Shown here in pieces: positions 12,300 through 23,363 of a DNA stretch of 64,000 nucleotides. This DNA comes from Gerris lacustris (Eukaryota; Arthropoda; Insecta; Hemiptera; Gerridae). The notes under the pieces were generated by a model. It was not told where the DNA came from. It saw only the letters and a program-made list of their open reading frames with translations, and searched no databases. Positions within the stretch are counted from its first letter, which is position 1; each line of letters begins with the position of its first letter. Made by a program: the position numbers and the translations under genes. Location of the stretch: the NCBI GenBank assembly GCA_951217055.1, contig OX578286.1:38658345-38722344 (forward strand), written 5' to 3'.

Positions 12300-12545
12300 C
12301 TAATGACGCAGATAAGCTAAAACTGATCAATTTGTTGTAACAAAACCGCAATAGCTAAATTTAATCAATTTTTGTTCACAAAATCTCGCTAGCTATAGAT
12401 CAATTTGTTGTCACAAAATCGCAGTTTTGCTAAAATTTATCAGTTTAGTATAACAAAACCGCAATTGTTAAACTTGATAAATATGTTGTCACAAAACAGC
12501 AATAGCTAAAATTGATCAGTTTGTTGTCACAAAACCACAATAATG
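12300..12545. repeat. Diverged tandem repeat of about 38 bp, six units
   Basis: Units carry gctaaa, gatcaatttgttgt and acaaaaccgcaat in order. They are unequal in length (about 36-42 bp) and clearly older than the neighbouring 26-bp array. Confidence 0.85.
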
Positions 12546-12659
12546 GAAAAGAATAAAGAATTGGAGCAACATAGTCATGTTTGTGTGAGATGTCTATTTT
12601 AATTCTGAGCTTTTTGTGTCTTTCTATCATGTGACTTGTACATATACAGTATGTACTTC

Positions 12660-13205
12660 AAAAATGTGTTTCTGACGTTCATCATTTTTGTGTGTTTCTG
12701 TCATTCATCATTTTTGTATGTTTCTGTTGTTCATCATTTTTGTTTCTTTCTGACATTGATCATTTTTGTGTCTTTCTGTCGTCCATCATTTTTGTTTCAT
12801 TCTGACGTTCATCATTTTTGTGTCTTTCTGTCGTTCATCATTTTTGTTTCTTTCTGACGTTGATCATTTTTGTGTCTTTCTGTCGTTCATTATTTTTGTT
12901 TCTTTCTGACGTTGATCATTTTTGTGTCTTTCTGTCGTTCATCATTTTTGTTTCTTTCTGACGTTGATCATTTTTGTGTCTTTCTGTCGTTCATCATTTT
13001 TGTTTCTTTCTGTCGTTGATCAATTTTGTGTCTTTCTGACGTTGATCATTTTTGTTTCTTTCTGTCGTTCATCATTTTTGTTTCTTTCTGACGTTGATCA
13101 ATTTTGTGTCTTTCTGTCGTTAATCATTTTTGATTCTTTCTGTCGTCCATCATTTTTGTTTCTTTCTGTCGTTCGTCATTTTTGAGTCTTTCTGTCGTTC
13201 ATTTT
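12660..13205. repeat. 26-bp minisatellite, about 21 units
   Basis: Units read gttcatcatttttgtttctt with tctgtc or tctgac. The next sequence (13206 on) is a family C copy starting at gaaccaccatatcttaaaaa, and in intact C copies that point is preceded by ctgtctgtcgttcaattttt. The array unit is therefore an amplified piece of family C. Confidence 0.93.
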
Positions 13206-13440
13206 TTTTTTGAACCACCATATCTTAAAAATTACTCATTTTAATGAAATTTGGATTGGTAGGTCATAATTAGCCTATTGTTTTGCCATATTAATTACAA
13301 CCTTCTGCACTCATTTCTTCTTCTTCTTCGTGTACACAAACATATTTTTACACTTATATCTTTTAGCGGGTACAAGACCGATTTTGAAATTTTTTTTTTG
13401 GATGGTTTGTGAAAAGTAGCTGGCAGTTCCTCCCATGATA
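13206..13440 (+). mobile_element. Family C repeat, central part
   Basis: Shares aaaaattactcattttaatg, aaatttggat, ggtaggtcataattagccYa, the attgtt, and later ggatggtttgtgaaaagtagc with full C copies. The 5' portion is replaced by the minisatellite and the 3' end is missing. Confidence 0.8.
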
Positions 13441-14351
13441 AACTGTACCCTCATATAATATACTTTACTGATGATAAACTAACTAACTTTGTCAAAAGCT
13501 GTTCATTATTTTTTAAATTTTCTTTTCTTTTGGATTTTTTTTTTATCAATGAGACTATAAATATTATTTGTTATTTTATAATATATTCGTTTCACAACCA
13601 TCTTACAGACCAACAGGTATATTGATTTTTGCCAGCTGTTTTAAAAAAACACTTCTTGCACATGGCATTTCAAATCTTATCTCATATACAGGACCTTAAC
13701 AGTGCCAAAACTTTTACACCGTGCCAAAATGTTAACAGTTCAAATATTATTTTTGGCACACCTTAAACATCTTTCAACAACTGGACCAATTTAGCAAATG
13801 GGTTTTTTATTTAAATTATTTTTTATTTTTATCCTCTCCCCCACAATGTATGTTTTCTTTATGTTGGGGGTTTTTCTTTAAAAAGAATTAACTGGTTCTG
13901 AATGAAAAAAAAACAATATAATTGCTAAATTAAATCACTGTTTGTACAAGTATGTACGTCTGAAAAGTCAATACACTTACTCATATCATTAACATTGTAA
14001 AATATTTACTTTTTAATTTATTCTAACCTTTTTTATTTCGTTGAAGTTCATAAATATAAAACATACCTGGAACAAAAGAAAATAAAATGTTAATAATGAA
14101 TGTATACAGGTATATAAAAGTCAACATATATGTGTGTGTGTTCTTTATACAAATCTACAGTTGTTAATTTGCACACTTGACCTTCAAAGCAAGGGGAAAA
14201 ATCCCTGTCTACATGAATTTTGAAATTTAAATTTTGGTACACCCCAAAATACAGGGTACAAGTAATGAATACCCTTCGTGATGCATATCGTTGAAAAGCT
14301 CTTTAAGAGTACAGTAATTGTTGTTATGTACAGTTTTGTCATATTTTCATA
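13441..14351. other. Unassigned A+T-rich spacer
   Basis: Nothing I can assign. There is a tgtgtgtgtg stretch near 14131-14141 and several A/T homopolymers. Confidence 0.4.
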
Positions 14352-14520
14352 CAGGAGGGGGTAAATTATGGATATTTGCCACCCGTGGTTCAAATCCCGG
14401 CACTGGAGTGTATTTTTCACTGTCTGTTTCCTGTAGTTAATAATAATTATAATTTGATTTTAATTAAAATTTAAACTTTCCGTAGTATGAAAACTACCAA
14501 TAACTTAAAAATTGAATTTC
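14352..14520 (+). mobile_element. SINE1, 5'-truncated
   Basis: Contains the tRNA-like B box gtggttcaaatcccggcact and the family tail (ctgtctgtttcc, then aattaaaatttaaac, gtagtatg, cttaaaaattgaatttc). The A box half is degenerate. Other copies: 37368-37546 and 37710-37815; tail only at 27520-27581. Confidence 0.75.
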
Positions 14521-14604
14521 GATATTAATTAGTCATATTTTGTTATAGCTTAAAGTAGCACAAAAGTGATTAACCCTATAATTGGCCACTTCACTTAAGT
14601 AGCT

Positions 14605-15060
14605 ACCTATTTATACGAGCCATTAAGCCCGTGGTAACTGCTTAATTCTACATTTAGAAAAAAAGTAAAATAAAGTAAATTAATTGAGATAAGTTATTAT
14701 ATCTATTTGAAGACCAACAAATCAAAGCAAATATTTATTTTTAATGGAATAAATGTGGTTGCCTTAACTTATTAACAATAAGTTAATACTATTTGTAAAA
14801 AGTGTATAATTGTAATACTAAGGTAGCAGAGCTAATTCGTGATGGTTATTGGCCTATATTACGGAGCTTCAGTTTACAAGGTTAATTATATCTTTTATAT
14901 TTACCGAGCCGCTGTTAAGCCTGTGATAGCGGACTTAATTGTATAGTATTTTTTAAGAAAAGTTAGATAAATTATTATTTCTATTTATAGACCAACAAAT
15001 CAAAATGAACATTTATTTTTATTGGAATAAATGTGATTGCCTTAGCTTTAGCTTAGCAAT
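14605..15060. repeat. Family G, two direct copies
   Basis: Two roughly 170-bp copies (about 14615-14770 and 14905-15050) share gagccRYtaagccYgtg, gaccaacaaatcaaa and ttggaataaatgtg. An inverted fragment is at 15340-15430 and another copy lies inside the hAT-like element at 39480-39640. Nature unknown. Confidence 0.7.
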
Positions 15061-15149
15061 AACAAATCATTTCGAGGTGCATCGTCGGGACAATCGATTA
15101 TATAAATGATTTTAGGTCAACACATAACGTACCCACGTTAGAAGACCCC

Positions 15150-15185
15150 TTCAAGCCTGAGAGGGATTCGAACCCAAAATCCCTG
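15150..15185 (-). mobile_element. tRNA-like B box, probable SINE relic
   Basis: On the minus strand this holds gggttcgaatccctctcagg, a good pol III B box, without a clear A box upstream. Possibly a decayed SINE2. Confidence 0.35.
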
Positions 15186-15339
15186 CTGCGTCTAAAACGC
15201 GTATGATAAATAAATCAAATAAAAATATGTGTGAGACTCTCAAGCATCAGAAGTGAAACTGAAGTTCTAGAATGCATTGCTCTCTTTCATTTTTTGACGA
15301 ATTTATTTATTTCAGGATTAAGAAATGCTTATGAGAAAT

Positions 15340-15430
15340 TTAATTGAAAACAAAACATTACTACGCTAAGGCAACTACATTTAAGATAAATGTTTGTTTT
15401 GATTTGCTGGTCTTTAAATAGATATAATAC
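15340..15430 (-). repeat. Family G fragment, inverted
   Basis: Complement of the gaccaacaaatcaaaRYgaa and aaatgtRgttgcctta segments of family G. Confidence 0.65.
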
Positions 15431-15599
15431 AATTAATCTGTAAAAATGTTACACTTGGACGAGTCTCGAATCGCAAACTTCGTTACACGATTTCAACTAT
15501 ATGAAAAAATTCACTCTACCGCCGCCAAAGAAGTTTCACTTCAAAAGACAATCAAATCCCACACATTAAGATAGACGACTCTTCAATACAATATTTATT

Positions 15600-16340
15600 G
15601 CTTCTATGCTTACCGAAGGTAACGGAAGTATATTTTATATCAATTTTTTAATAATTCCAAGACAAAATTCCGTTTCGGACATCAGGGAACATTTTTGGTT
15701 CCGTGTCTGTTGGTCGGTCGGTTTGGCACTCAATTTTTACGAACCAACAAAACTTAAAAACTACACTTCCTATTTTAATGAAATTTAGATAGTAGGTTAT
15801 AATTAGCCCATTGTTGGTCCCATACAAGATTTATCAGGGAACATTTTTGGTTCTGTGTCTGTCTGTCGGTCTGTCGCTCAATTTTTGTGAACCAACATTC
15901 CTTAAAAACTACACTTACGATATTAATTAAATTTGTGTTGTAGGTCATTGTTGGTCCCATATAAGTTTCAACCTTTCTGCCCCCATTTGTTTCTTTTCCA
16001 CATGCGCACAAACATACATTTATTTACACCTGTATCTTTAAATGAATAATCGTCTGATTTTTATGAAATTTGGATGGTTTGACGAAAGTAGACCGCAGAT
16101 AGCACCAGATTAATTTCAACTGTCTACGCTCTTTATCTTTTGCTTAATTAATATAATTGTCGCTATTGCAACAAATCATATTAATATATTTATTAATTCA
16201 TGTAAAAAAAAAGAAGCAATTTTAACTTATTAAAAAAAACGGGGGAAAAAGTTAATAAATTATAAAATAATAGCTTGCAAAGTATTAAGTACATGATAGG
16301 ATGCGAGTAAGCTATGTACCACACTAATTGACTGTCGATT
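15600..16340 (+). mobile_element. Family C copy with internal duplication
   Basis: Both ends present (gcttc..ttaccgaaggtaacggaag and the degenerate gctatgtaccacactaattg). The segment from catcagggaacatttttggt to tgttggtcccat occurs twice in tandem (about 15683-15830 and 15831-15965). The copy is old: the first end has lost parts of the outer stem. Ends in a T run. Confidence 0.85.
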
Positions 16341-16784
16341 TTTTTTTTTTTTTTTTTTTTTTTTTTATCAAATAACTTTATTAAAAATTATTAAACTTTT
16401 GCATGAACAATTCTTTAATTTCATTGTTCATAATTATGCAAAGCAATTATCGCTTATTTAAACTAAGAATTGAACAAAAAAAAAAATCATAAAATTAGTT
16501 AATCCCTCTGAACTAAAAAGAATAATTCCACTTAATCCAAAAAAAGAAAAAAATAATTAAAATAAATCTTTAGATAATACACCATCAAACAATTTTCATA
16601 TCTTATGCACCTAAATAAACGTAATAAAAAAGTTGTAATTAAATACAGAGATGATGATATAAAAGCGAAAACTAAGCTTAAAATAAATAATATTCTTTTG
16701 TCTTATTCAGATTTTTACATTAAAACAATAAAAAAAATGTATGAATAATAATGGAAAATTATTAATAATATCCAAATAATAATA
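16341..16784. other. Poly-T and A+T-rich spacer
   Basis: T homopolymer followed by low-complexity A+T DNA; no gene seen. Confidence 0.4.
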
Positions 16785-16798
16785 GTATATTATGTTAC

Positions 16799-17274
16799 TA
16801 GGCTGTGAAGTGAGTTTTTTTCTTTACCGCGGCAATTAAATTTAAATATTGCCGCGGTAAAGAAAAAACACTTCACAGTCGTGTAGCATATGATATTTTA
16901 TCCGAGGTAGCAGACAATGAAAAAACATTAAATATTAATCAATAATCAATATAATAATAACAAATATTAGAACATACTTAAGATTTAAAAGAAAGAAACC
17001 TCAAAAAGAGGTTACACTATAACAAAAGATAAATAAGACGCATTGACATCTAGCGGATTTTAATCGTACTAAGAAGAATTTCTGCAAAGATTCTAGCGCT
17101 AAAACGGAAGTTTTGATAACTACCAGCACGAAAGAAAATTTTTTTTACGTCCGAGGACGTAAACATTGTTTTCTTTACAGCTAGGAGTAAGGAAAATATT
17201 TTTTAAGTCCTCGTAATGAAAAAATGGATTTTAGCTATGTTTTTTAGGCTCTAACGTTACTATTTCTCAGCCTA
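16799..17274. mobile_element. Family H element copy 1
   Basis: Starts TAGGCTGTGAAGTGAG and ends with the inverted word ..CAGCCTA. Immediately inside the left end is a palindrome whose arms contain tttctttaccgcggcaatt. The second copy at 22865-23363 shows the same order, including ggtagcagacaat and gcattgacatctagcggatt, and both share about 17 bases left of the inverted repeat, so the true boundary may lie a little further out. Confidence 0.75.
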
Positions 17275-17475
17275 CCACGGAAACAATTAATTTAAACATA
17301 ATTCTCATGAAAACCATCAACGATAGTGTGGAATTGTTCATTTTATATTATGAATTTATCTTATCGATCTATATCCTAGATTTTTGTAGCTGGAGTCCAA
17401 TAAATAGTCTTCTGGAGGAGACCATATCAGGGATTTTTTAATCCCGACAGCTCGAACCCATAACAGGGATCAGGG

Positions 17476-17709
17476 GTTACTTCTTTAGATTGTTACTCTC
17501 CTATGTTATTTTAGACTATAAATAACTTTGACTTAAATAACTATAAAGAAAAAGGGATGTTTAGACCAATGTACTTTTGGACAAAGGAATATCACACTTC
17601 TGTTTTTTTAAGGGGAGTAACAGTCTAAAGAAGAACATTCTTTACACCTTCTTTAGATTGTTACTCCCCTTTATTTTTTATAAGGGGAGTAACAATCTAA
17701 AGAAGTGCC
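17476..17709. mobile_element. MITE-A copy 3 with 8-bp target duplication
   Basis: Complete 234-bp element, flanked by gatcaggg at 17468-17475 and 17710-17717. The internal inverted pair lies at about 17612-17670. This copy defines the family's 8-bp target duplication. Confidence 0.88.
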
Positions 17710-17907
17710 GATCAGGGATCATTCTCAAGGGGTTTGCTCATGGTTAAAGTCATTTGCAACTGACTAATAATAGATCAGCATGTTTTTTACAAAGATAAGT
17801 TGAAGATGGAATCTATTAAAAAATAGACTGCGAATTACTGTTGGCAAATAGCTTCCTCGCATCTTATCAAGTACTTTATTGATTTTATGCTTTTACAAGC
17901 CATTATT

Positions 17908-18714
17908 GGAAAACAAAACTACCACGTACAGATATAATGAAAATTAATAGATTAAGAAGTTACCATGCACGATGCATTCAGTACAACTATATAATAGGAC
18001 TAAGTGATTCACCAATATGTTATACTTGTCCTGAAAAAGAAGAAAATGTAGCTCACATCCTATTGGAATGTCCATAATATAAATCAGAAAGAAATAAATT
18101 ATACCAAGAAATTAAAATACAAGAAATTCAAGACAAAAATGAAAAAAATCAAGACCATCCTATTCTCAAATTTAAAAAATATTAAACTTACACTAAAATT
18201 CGTAAAAGAAATAAATTACTCCCCTTAGCCTAAAATTGAAAAAATCTGGAGTCCACTCACCAACAGAAACCCACAAACGAAATAAAATTTAAAAAATAAA
18301 TAAAAATTACTTAGGGAAAACATAGGAAGAATTTTGGAATTTTGGTTGGGTCCACCCAACCTAATTGAGGTTTTCTGTGGTTTCCCTCAATTTCCTAGGC
18401 AAATGCCAGGTTGGTCCACTCTTAAGTCAGTCCACAGACTGCCTACGATACCCGTTTAAATACCTGTAAACAACCCTAACAAAAATCCAATCAAAAACTT
18501 CCGTTTAGAAAAATAAAAAAATATAAATAATATAATCCAAAATTGTCCATTACACCCTTCCCCAAATTTGATTAAAAAGCTCCAATCCCTTACAAAATAT
18601 CAAAATTATAAAAAGGCACAAAATAACCCCTCTCAAAATAACATTATGGCTCCGGTAAACACAAATATTATTTTTTGTTACTTATGCCAATAAAGAATTT
18701 GTTTAAAAAAAAAA
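17908..18714 (+). mobile_element. 5'-truncated LINE insertion with 13-bp target duplication
   Basis: Bounded by acaagccattatt at 17895-17907 and 18715-18727. It ends with an AATAAA signal and a poly(A) tail (about 18691-18714), and carries a 3' UTR with ttgggtccacccaacc and a ttccctcaatttcctaggca region. The coding part is the end of a LINE ORF2 (next entry). Orientation, tail and duplication together show insertion by target-primed reverse transcription. Confidence 0.9.
17910..18185 (+). pseudogene. LINE ORF2 C-terminal tail with cysteine motif
   Basis: Reads INRLRSYHARCIQYNYIIGL, then ICYTCPEKEENVAHILLECP: the RLR-H block and the CxxC...H....C motif found after the RNase H or RT domain in I/jockey-type LINEs. 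An in-frame TAA at 18075 follows LLECP and the open frame closes at 18183. The upstream RT and endonuclease are missing through 5' truncation. Confidence 0.75.
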
Positions 18715-18757
18715 ACAAGCCATTATTCTCTAATTAATTTAATTTTTTCCCCCGTTT

Positions 18758-18942
18758 TTTAGGGTTTCGTTGGTAAAACAAAAAAAAAAGAAACCCTTAT
18801 AGTTTCGTTCCTTTGTCTGTCTGTCACTCTGTACGGTTCCAATAACTTCTGAACCAATAGAGATAAAAACGTGAAACTTTCCAGTATAAAAGATCGTTTT
18901 GACGCGCACATAAGAAAAATATAGCGAACTCAAAATTATTTA
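18758..18942 (+). mobile_element. Family J repeat (AGGGTTYCGT type) copy 1
   Basis: Starts agggtttcgttggtaaaac, contains ctttgtctgtctgtcactct and then cttctgaaccaatagagata. The AGGGTTCCGTA start followed by a CTGTCYGTCTGTC block is a repeat type I know from many arthropod genomes. It lies inside the C copy between cccccgtttttt and atgtcaaaattg. Confidence 0.7.
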
Positions 18943-19473
18943 ATATGTCAAAATTGTTTTGATTTTTTTACATGAATTAAAGAATCAATTAAACAAAAGT
19001 TAAAGACTGTAGACGGTTAAAATTTATCTGGGGCTATCTGTAGAAGCCATCCAATTTTTTTCAAAATAAAACGAGTACTTTTAAAGATATAAGTGTAGAT
19101 AAATGTATGTTTGTGCGCATGTGGAAGAGAAACTAATGAGGCGCAGAAGGTTGAAACTTATATTGGACCAACAATGGGCTAATTATGACCTACCATGCAA
19201 ATTTCATTAAAATCGGAAGTTTAGTGTTAAAGATGTGTTGGTTCGCAAAAATTGGGGGCAGACAGATAGATTAGACACGGAACCAAAAATGATCCCTGTT
19301 GTCTAAAACGGATTTCTGTCGTGGCAAAAGACAAAATATTTTTGCGTTTCAGAAAAATCATATAGCTTCTGTTACCTTTGGTAAGCGCGGAAGCAATATT
19401 GCTTATTATAGTAAATTTGGAATGAAACTCTGTAATTATCTATTCTAAGCAATATAACCATTTAGTTGTACCG

Positions 19474-19690
19474 TGTTTTATAAGATTTGCAGGTCTATAT
19501 TTATATTATAATGTATATTTTTTTTTTTTGAGCATCACTGAACTTTTGATTAAATAAATTAGAAATGAAAATCTGTAAAGTGAAGAAAATTTTACTAGTT
19601 TTAGTTTTAATTTGTTTTATAAGATTCGTAGATCTATATTTATATATATTTTTGTTGGGCAACACTGAACTTTTGATCAACAAATTTTCA
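19474..19690. repeat. Direct duplication, 138-bp offset
   Basis: The segment tgttttataagatt through acttttgatYaa appears at 19474-19555 and again at 19612-19690, diverged and with different T-run lengths. Confidence 0.8.
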
Positions 19691-19695
19691 AAGTT

Positions 19696-20340
19696 TGTAT
19701 AAATATATTTAACCTTATTATGTACAAGGAATATATTTTAAAATTGTAAACAAATAAATAAAAATAAAAATTCTACAGAAATTCGTTGGGACTTATGTAT
19801 ACGTAAATATGTAAAACTAATTATAAGGTATAGGCTATATTAGTATGAGTTATAAGCTTATCAATTATTTTCTTATCAAGTTTTACAATATTATTTTGGT
19901 GTAATAACAATATAACTGATAGAACGGCACGAGTCTACATGTATTATAATGTTCCATATCCAATGTTGATACTATCCAAGGTTAGTAACTAACAGAATTC
20001 ATCAAAACACATGGTGATTTTGTGAAATGAATTCCAATATTATACAAACAATGGTATAATTATAATAATTTTCTAGCAATCACACTTAAATGGTAAAAAC
20101 ACGACTTCAATTATATAGTATTATACTGGTCGGATTCTCTTGTTATTGCACGAAAGATAGTAAAAAAGAGGGGAATTTTCAAAATATTAAAGAATAGGAT
20201 TGGGAAAACTGATAAAGAAAATTGAGTAAAGCAGAGTATTTAGAGTATTAAAATAAATATTAGAGAGGAAAATTTTAGAGTTAATTAAACAGAAGGGAAA
20301 TTCAGAAGAAGGGAGTAGAAATTCTTCGATCTATATATAT
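19696..20340. other. Unassigned A+T-rich spacer
   Basis: No gene, family or inverted repeat recognised. Confidence 0.4.
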
Positions 20341-20748
20341 ATTATCTTTTTCATTTTCACTTTTTGTCCACGTTCAACTATAGTATCTCAATGCCTTGGC
20401 AGTAAACAATTCTTTAACATATAATATATTTTTCAGCATTTTTACTTATTGCCCACATTCAACTAGCATCTCAGTGCCTTGTCAGTAACAATTCTTCAAT
20501 ATATAATACATTCTTCGGCATTTTTACTCCTTGCCTACGTTCTATCTAGTATTTCAATGCCTTGACAGTAAACAATACTTCAATATATAATATATTCTTC
20601 GGAATTTTTACTTCTTGTGCCAACATTGAACTAGTATCTCAATGCCTTGACAGTAAGAATTCTTCAATATATAATATATTCTTCGGAATTTTTACTTCTT
20701 GCGCCTACATTGAACTAGTATATCTCAATGCCTTGACAGTAAACAATT

Positions 20749-21131
20749 CATAGTGAAGGTTGATAAGAAAAGAAAACACTTTTACTTGTTCAATAATTTT
20801 ATTGTCAAACCATAAATATATTTTGACTTACATACCGGCTTCGACTTATTCAGTCATCGTCAGTGTAATGGTAATTTTACAAGTTCGGAATAGTATATAA
20901 AGGTTAAAGGACGAGGGGTTTGGGGTACATGGTGTGGGAGGGGGAGGTCGGACCTCCCCTCCCCCTCGTCCTTTAACCTTTATATACTATTCCGAACTTG
21001 TAAAATTACCATTACACTGACGATGACTGAATAAGTCGAAACCGGTAAGTAAGTCAAAATATATTTATGGTTTGACAATAAAATTATTGAACAAGTAAAA
21101 GTGTTTTCTTTTCTTATCAACCTTCACTATG
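20749..21131. mobile_element. Foldback element M (383 bp)
   Basis: Arms of about 170 bp, nearly perfect complements, begin CATAGTGAAGGTTGATAAG and end with the complement. A G-rich/C-rich spacer of about 45 bp lies in the middle (ggggtttggggtacatggtg). The arms contain a ctgacgatgactgaataagt word followed by cgaaaccgg, a ribozyme-like tag discussed in the findings. No reading frame. It interrupts a tandem array. Confidence 0.9.
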
Positions 21132-21212
21132 AGTAAATACCATAAAATCTCAATCAATACTACTAACTTCAGTAAACAATTCTTCAATATATAATACATT
21201 CTTCGGCATTTT

Positions 21213-22347
21213 TGGAACGAAGTTCCTTATGGCACGTTCTGAATCCGATATCCGAAAAAAACGACTAAAATCACCGTCACAAAATAACCGTCACAAAATC
21301 ACCGTCACGCAAAATCTACCGATGACGATAACTTGAGTAAAAGATCACCGAGTTAGTTGAAATTTGGTACACACATTCATTTTACCAATGCCCAGGCTGA
21401 GTTCGTTGGAAATCGTTATCCGCCCAAACGTTCACGCGCAACGCTAGCGTAAACTTAAGCTTCAAAAAGACGGGAAAAAATGTTATTAAGGAAGCCTGTT
21501 CCTTGACTTGTTTTGTTAGTCAAAATGTCACTTGGTTTTATTTATTTATTTATTTGTTTTGTTGGGTGTTGGACAGCTGAGGTCATAAACACCCCTCACT
21601 TGGTTTTATGATTATATTTAAGAAAATATAATCACGGTCTTGTTAAAAGTAAAATTGATCTGTGCTGACGCTTATTTCAATATATGTATTAGGTAAATTA
21701 TTATAATACTGCTTATTTAATCCAAGAAAAAATTCTAACTTCATCTATTTAATGAGTAAAATAACTTTTTTAAATATTTTTTTTTAGTAAAACGAACACC
21801 GACACTACTATGAAGTAATAAAGATCGCTAAATTTATTTAAGTGGACCCAAACGTTTAAAATAAAGAAAACAACTTTTTTGCCGATAGCTTCCGTTCTAA
21901 CGTATAACGATTTTAATAAAACCTCTTACACATTGTCTAAAGTACAATTGAAACAGGCATGTAAAATTTCAACCGGATACAAGCAGAAGCTTTAGAGTAG
22001 GGAAGAGATATATTTTAAATTAATAGGCCGGGTAGGTAGAAAACAGTCCTATTTTAATCCAACATCCTTTAACAAACATACTCTTTAACTATAAACTTTC
22101 TTCTTATATTCAATATTATTTATAGTAAGACGCTTGCTTTAATGATACAAATAATGATATTCTTTTAATTTTTCCTTAACTCTGCCAGGTACAAACAGTT
22201 CGTTACTTTTAATTTTGTCTCTTTTCTAACTCCGCCATGTATAAGTAGTTAGCAATGTATACGTACTTAGCAGTGTGATTTTATAATTTATATTTAATGA
22301 AAAATGTAAGGAACTTCGTTCCTACCGGGTGTCCCGCGACACCACAC
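21213..22347 (+). mobile_element. Family D element copy 2 with 7-bp target duplication
   Basis: A 1135-bp copy with the same ends as 8654-9738. Flanks gcatttt occur at 21206-21212 and 22348-22354. Because the host is a tandem repeat, the empty site can be read from neighbouring units (ggcatttttactcc), which confirms the boundary. A tttatttatttatttgtttt stretch with a SINE-like phrase (gttggacagctgaggtcata) sits at about 21540-21600 and is absent from copy 1. Confidence 0.92.
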
Positions 22348-22864
22348 GCATTTTACTCCTTGCCTACGTTCTATCTAGTATTTCAATGCCTTGACAGTAA
22401 ACAATTCTTCAATATATAATATATTCTTTTTAATTTTCAATGCTTGCCTAAGTTCAACTATAGCATCTCAATGTCTTGACAGTAAACAATTCTTCAATAT
22501 ATATAATAATAATATATATTCTTCGGAATTTTCACATCTAGCCTACATTCAACTACCTAAATAGTATAAATGGATAATATAACTGTTTTATTGCTTTTTA
22601 TAATAAATAAATATTAATTCACCTTTAATTAATAAGTTAAAGCTACCGACCTAAGCTTTATATTACTAAAGCAATAATGAAATATATTGTTTAATTTATT
22701 GACATTTTCTATAACGAGTAATCTTTCAAGAGTTTTAACTTTTGTTTGGGAAATAAATATCACTATATGGTGTTCGGCTTTTATTTGATAGTAAAAATGA
22801 AAAGAAACATTATGGATATTATCATACTCGTAATTACAGTAAGAGGAATAGTATATTATGTTAC

Positions 22865-23363
22865 TAGGCTGTGAAGTGAGTTTTTTCTTTACCGCGGCAA
22901 TTACATTTACTGTCGAGCGAAGCGAGACAGTAAATATTGCCAAGGTAAAGAAAAAACACTTCACAGTCGCGTAGCATATGCTATTTTTTCCGAGGTAGCA
23001 GACAATTAAAAAACATTAAATATTAACCACTAATCAACATATAATAATAACAAATATTAGTACATACTTAAGACTTAAAAAAAGAAACCTTAAAAAGAGG
23101 TTACACTATAAGAAAAGATAAATAAAAGGCATTGACATCTAGCGGATTTTAATCGTACTAGAAGCATTTCTACAAAGACTGCAGCGGTACTAACGGAAGT
23201 TTTGACAACTACCCGCCGGACATAAAAAATCTTTTAGTTCCTAGGACGTAAAAGATTTTTTCTTTACAGCTAGGAGTAATGAAAATATTTTTTAAGTCCA
23301 CGTAATGAAAAAATGGATTTTAGCTATGTCTTTTAGGCTCTAAAGTTACTATTTCACAGCCTA
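22865..23363. mobile_element. Family H element copy 2
   Basis: Starts TAGGCTGTGAAGTGAG and ends TTCACAGCCTA, an 11-base terminal inverted repeat. Compared with copy 1 the palindrome centre has an added self-complementary segment (actgtcgagcgaagcgagac, 22918-22937). Confidence 0.8.

Larger units (their letters stand above)
17822..19395 (-). mobile_element. Family C copy split by two nested insertions
   Basis: Minus-strand C copy: 3' end at 17822, terminal hairpin at about 19365-19395. A LINE tail sits at 17908-18714 and a J repeat at about 18758-18942. Removing them restores the usual order of family C words. This gives the relative age: C first, then the LINE and J. Confidence 0.85.
20341..22560. 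repeat. About 84-bp tandem array interrupted by two elements
   Basis: Units contain ttcttcaatatataatatat, cttcgg, the tgcctacRttcaactagtat region and tcaatgccttgacagtaaac. Array pieces lie at about 20345-20748, 21170-21212 and 22348-22560. Between them are foldback M (20749-21131) and a family D copy (21213-22347). Units are moderately diverged. Confidence 0.9.

Noticed and set aside
12636..13185. Two Phe/Val-rich frames that resemble membrane proteins
   Set aside because: They translate a 26-bp minisatellite; hydrophobicity comes from the T-rich unit.
22629..22964. 111-codon minus-strand frame with a signal-peptide-like start
   Set aside because: Overlaps the left end and palindrome of family H; no counterpart frame in the other H copy.
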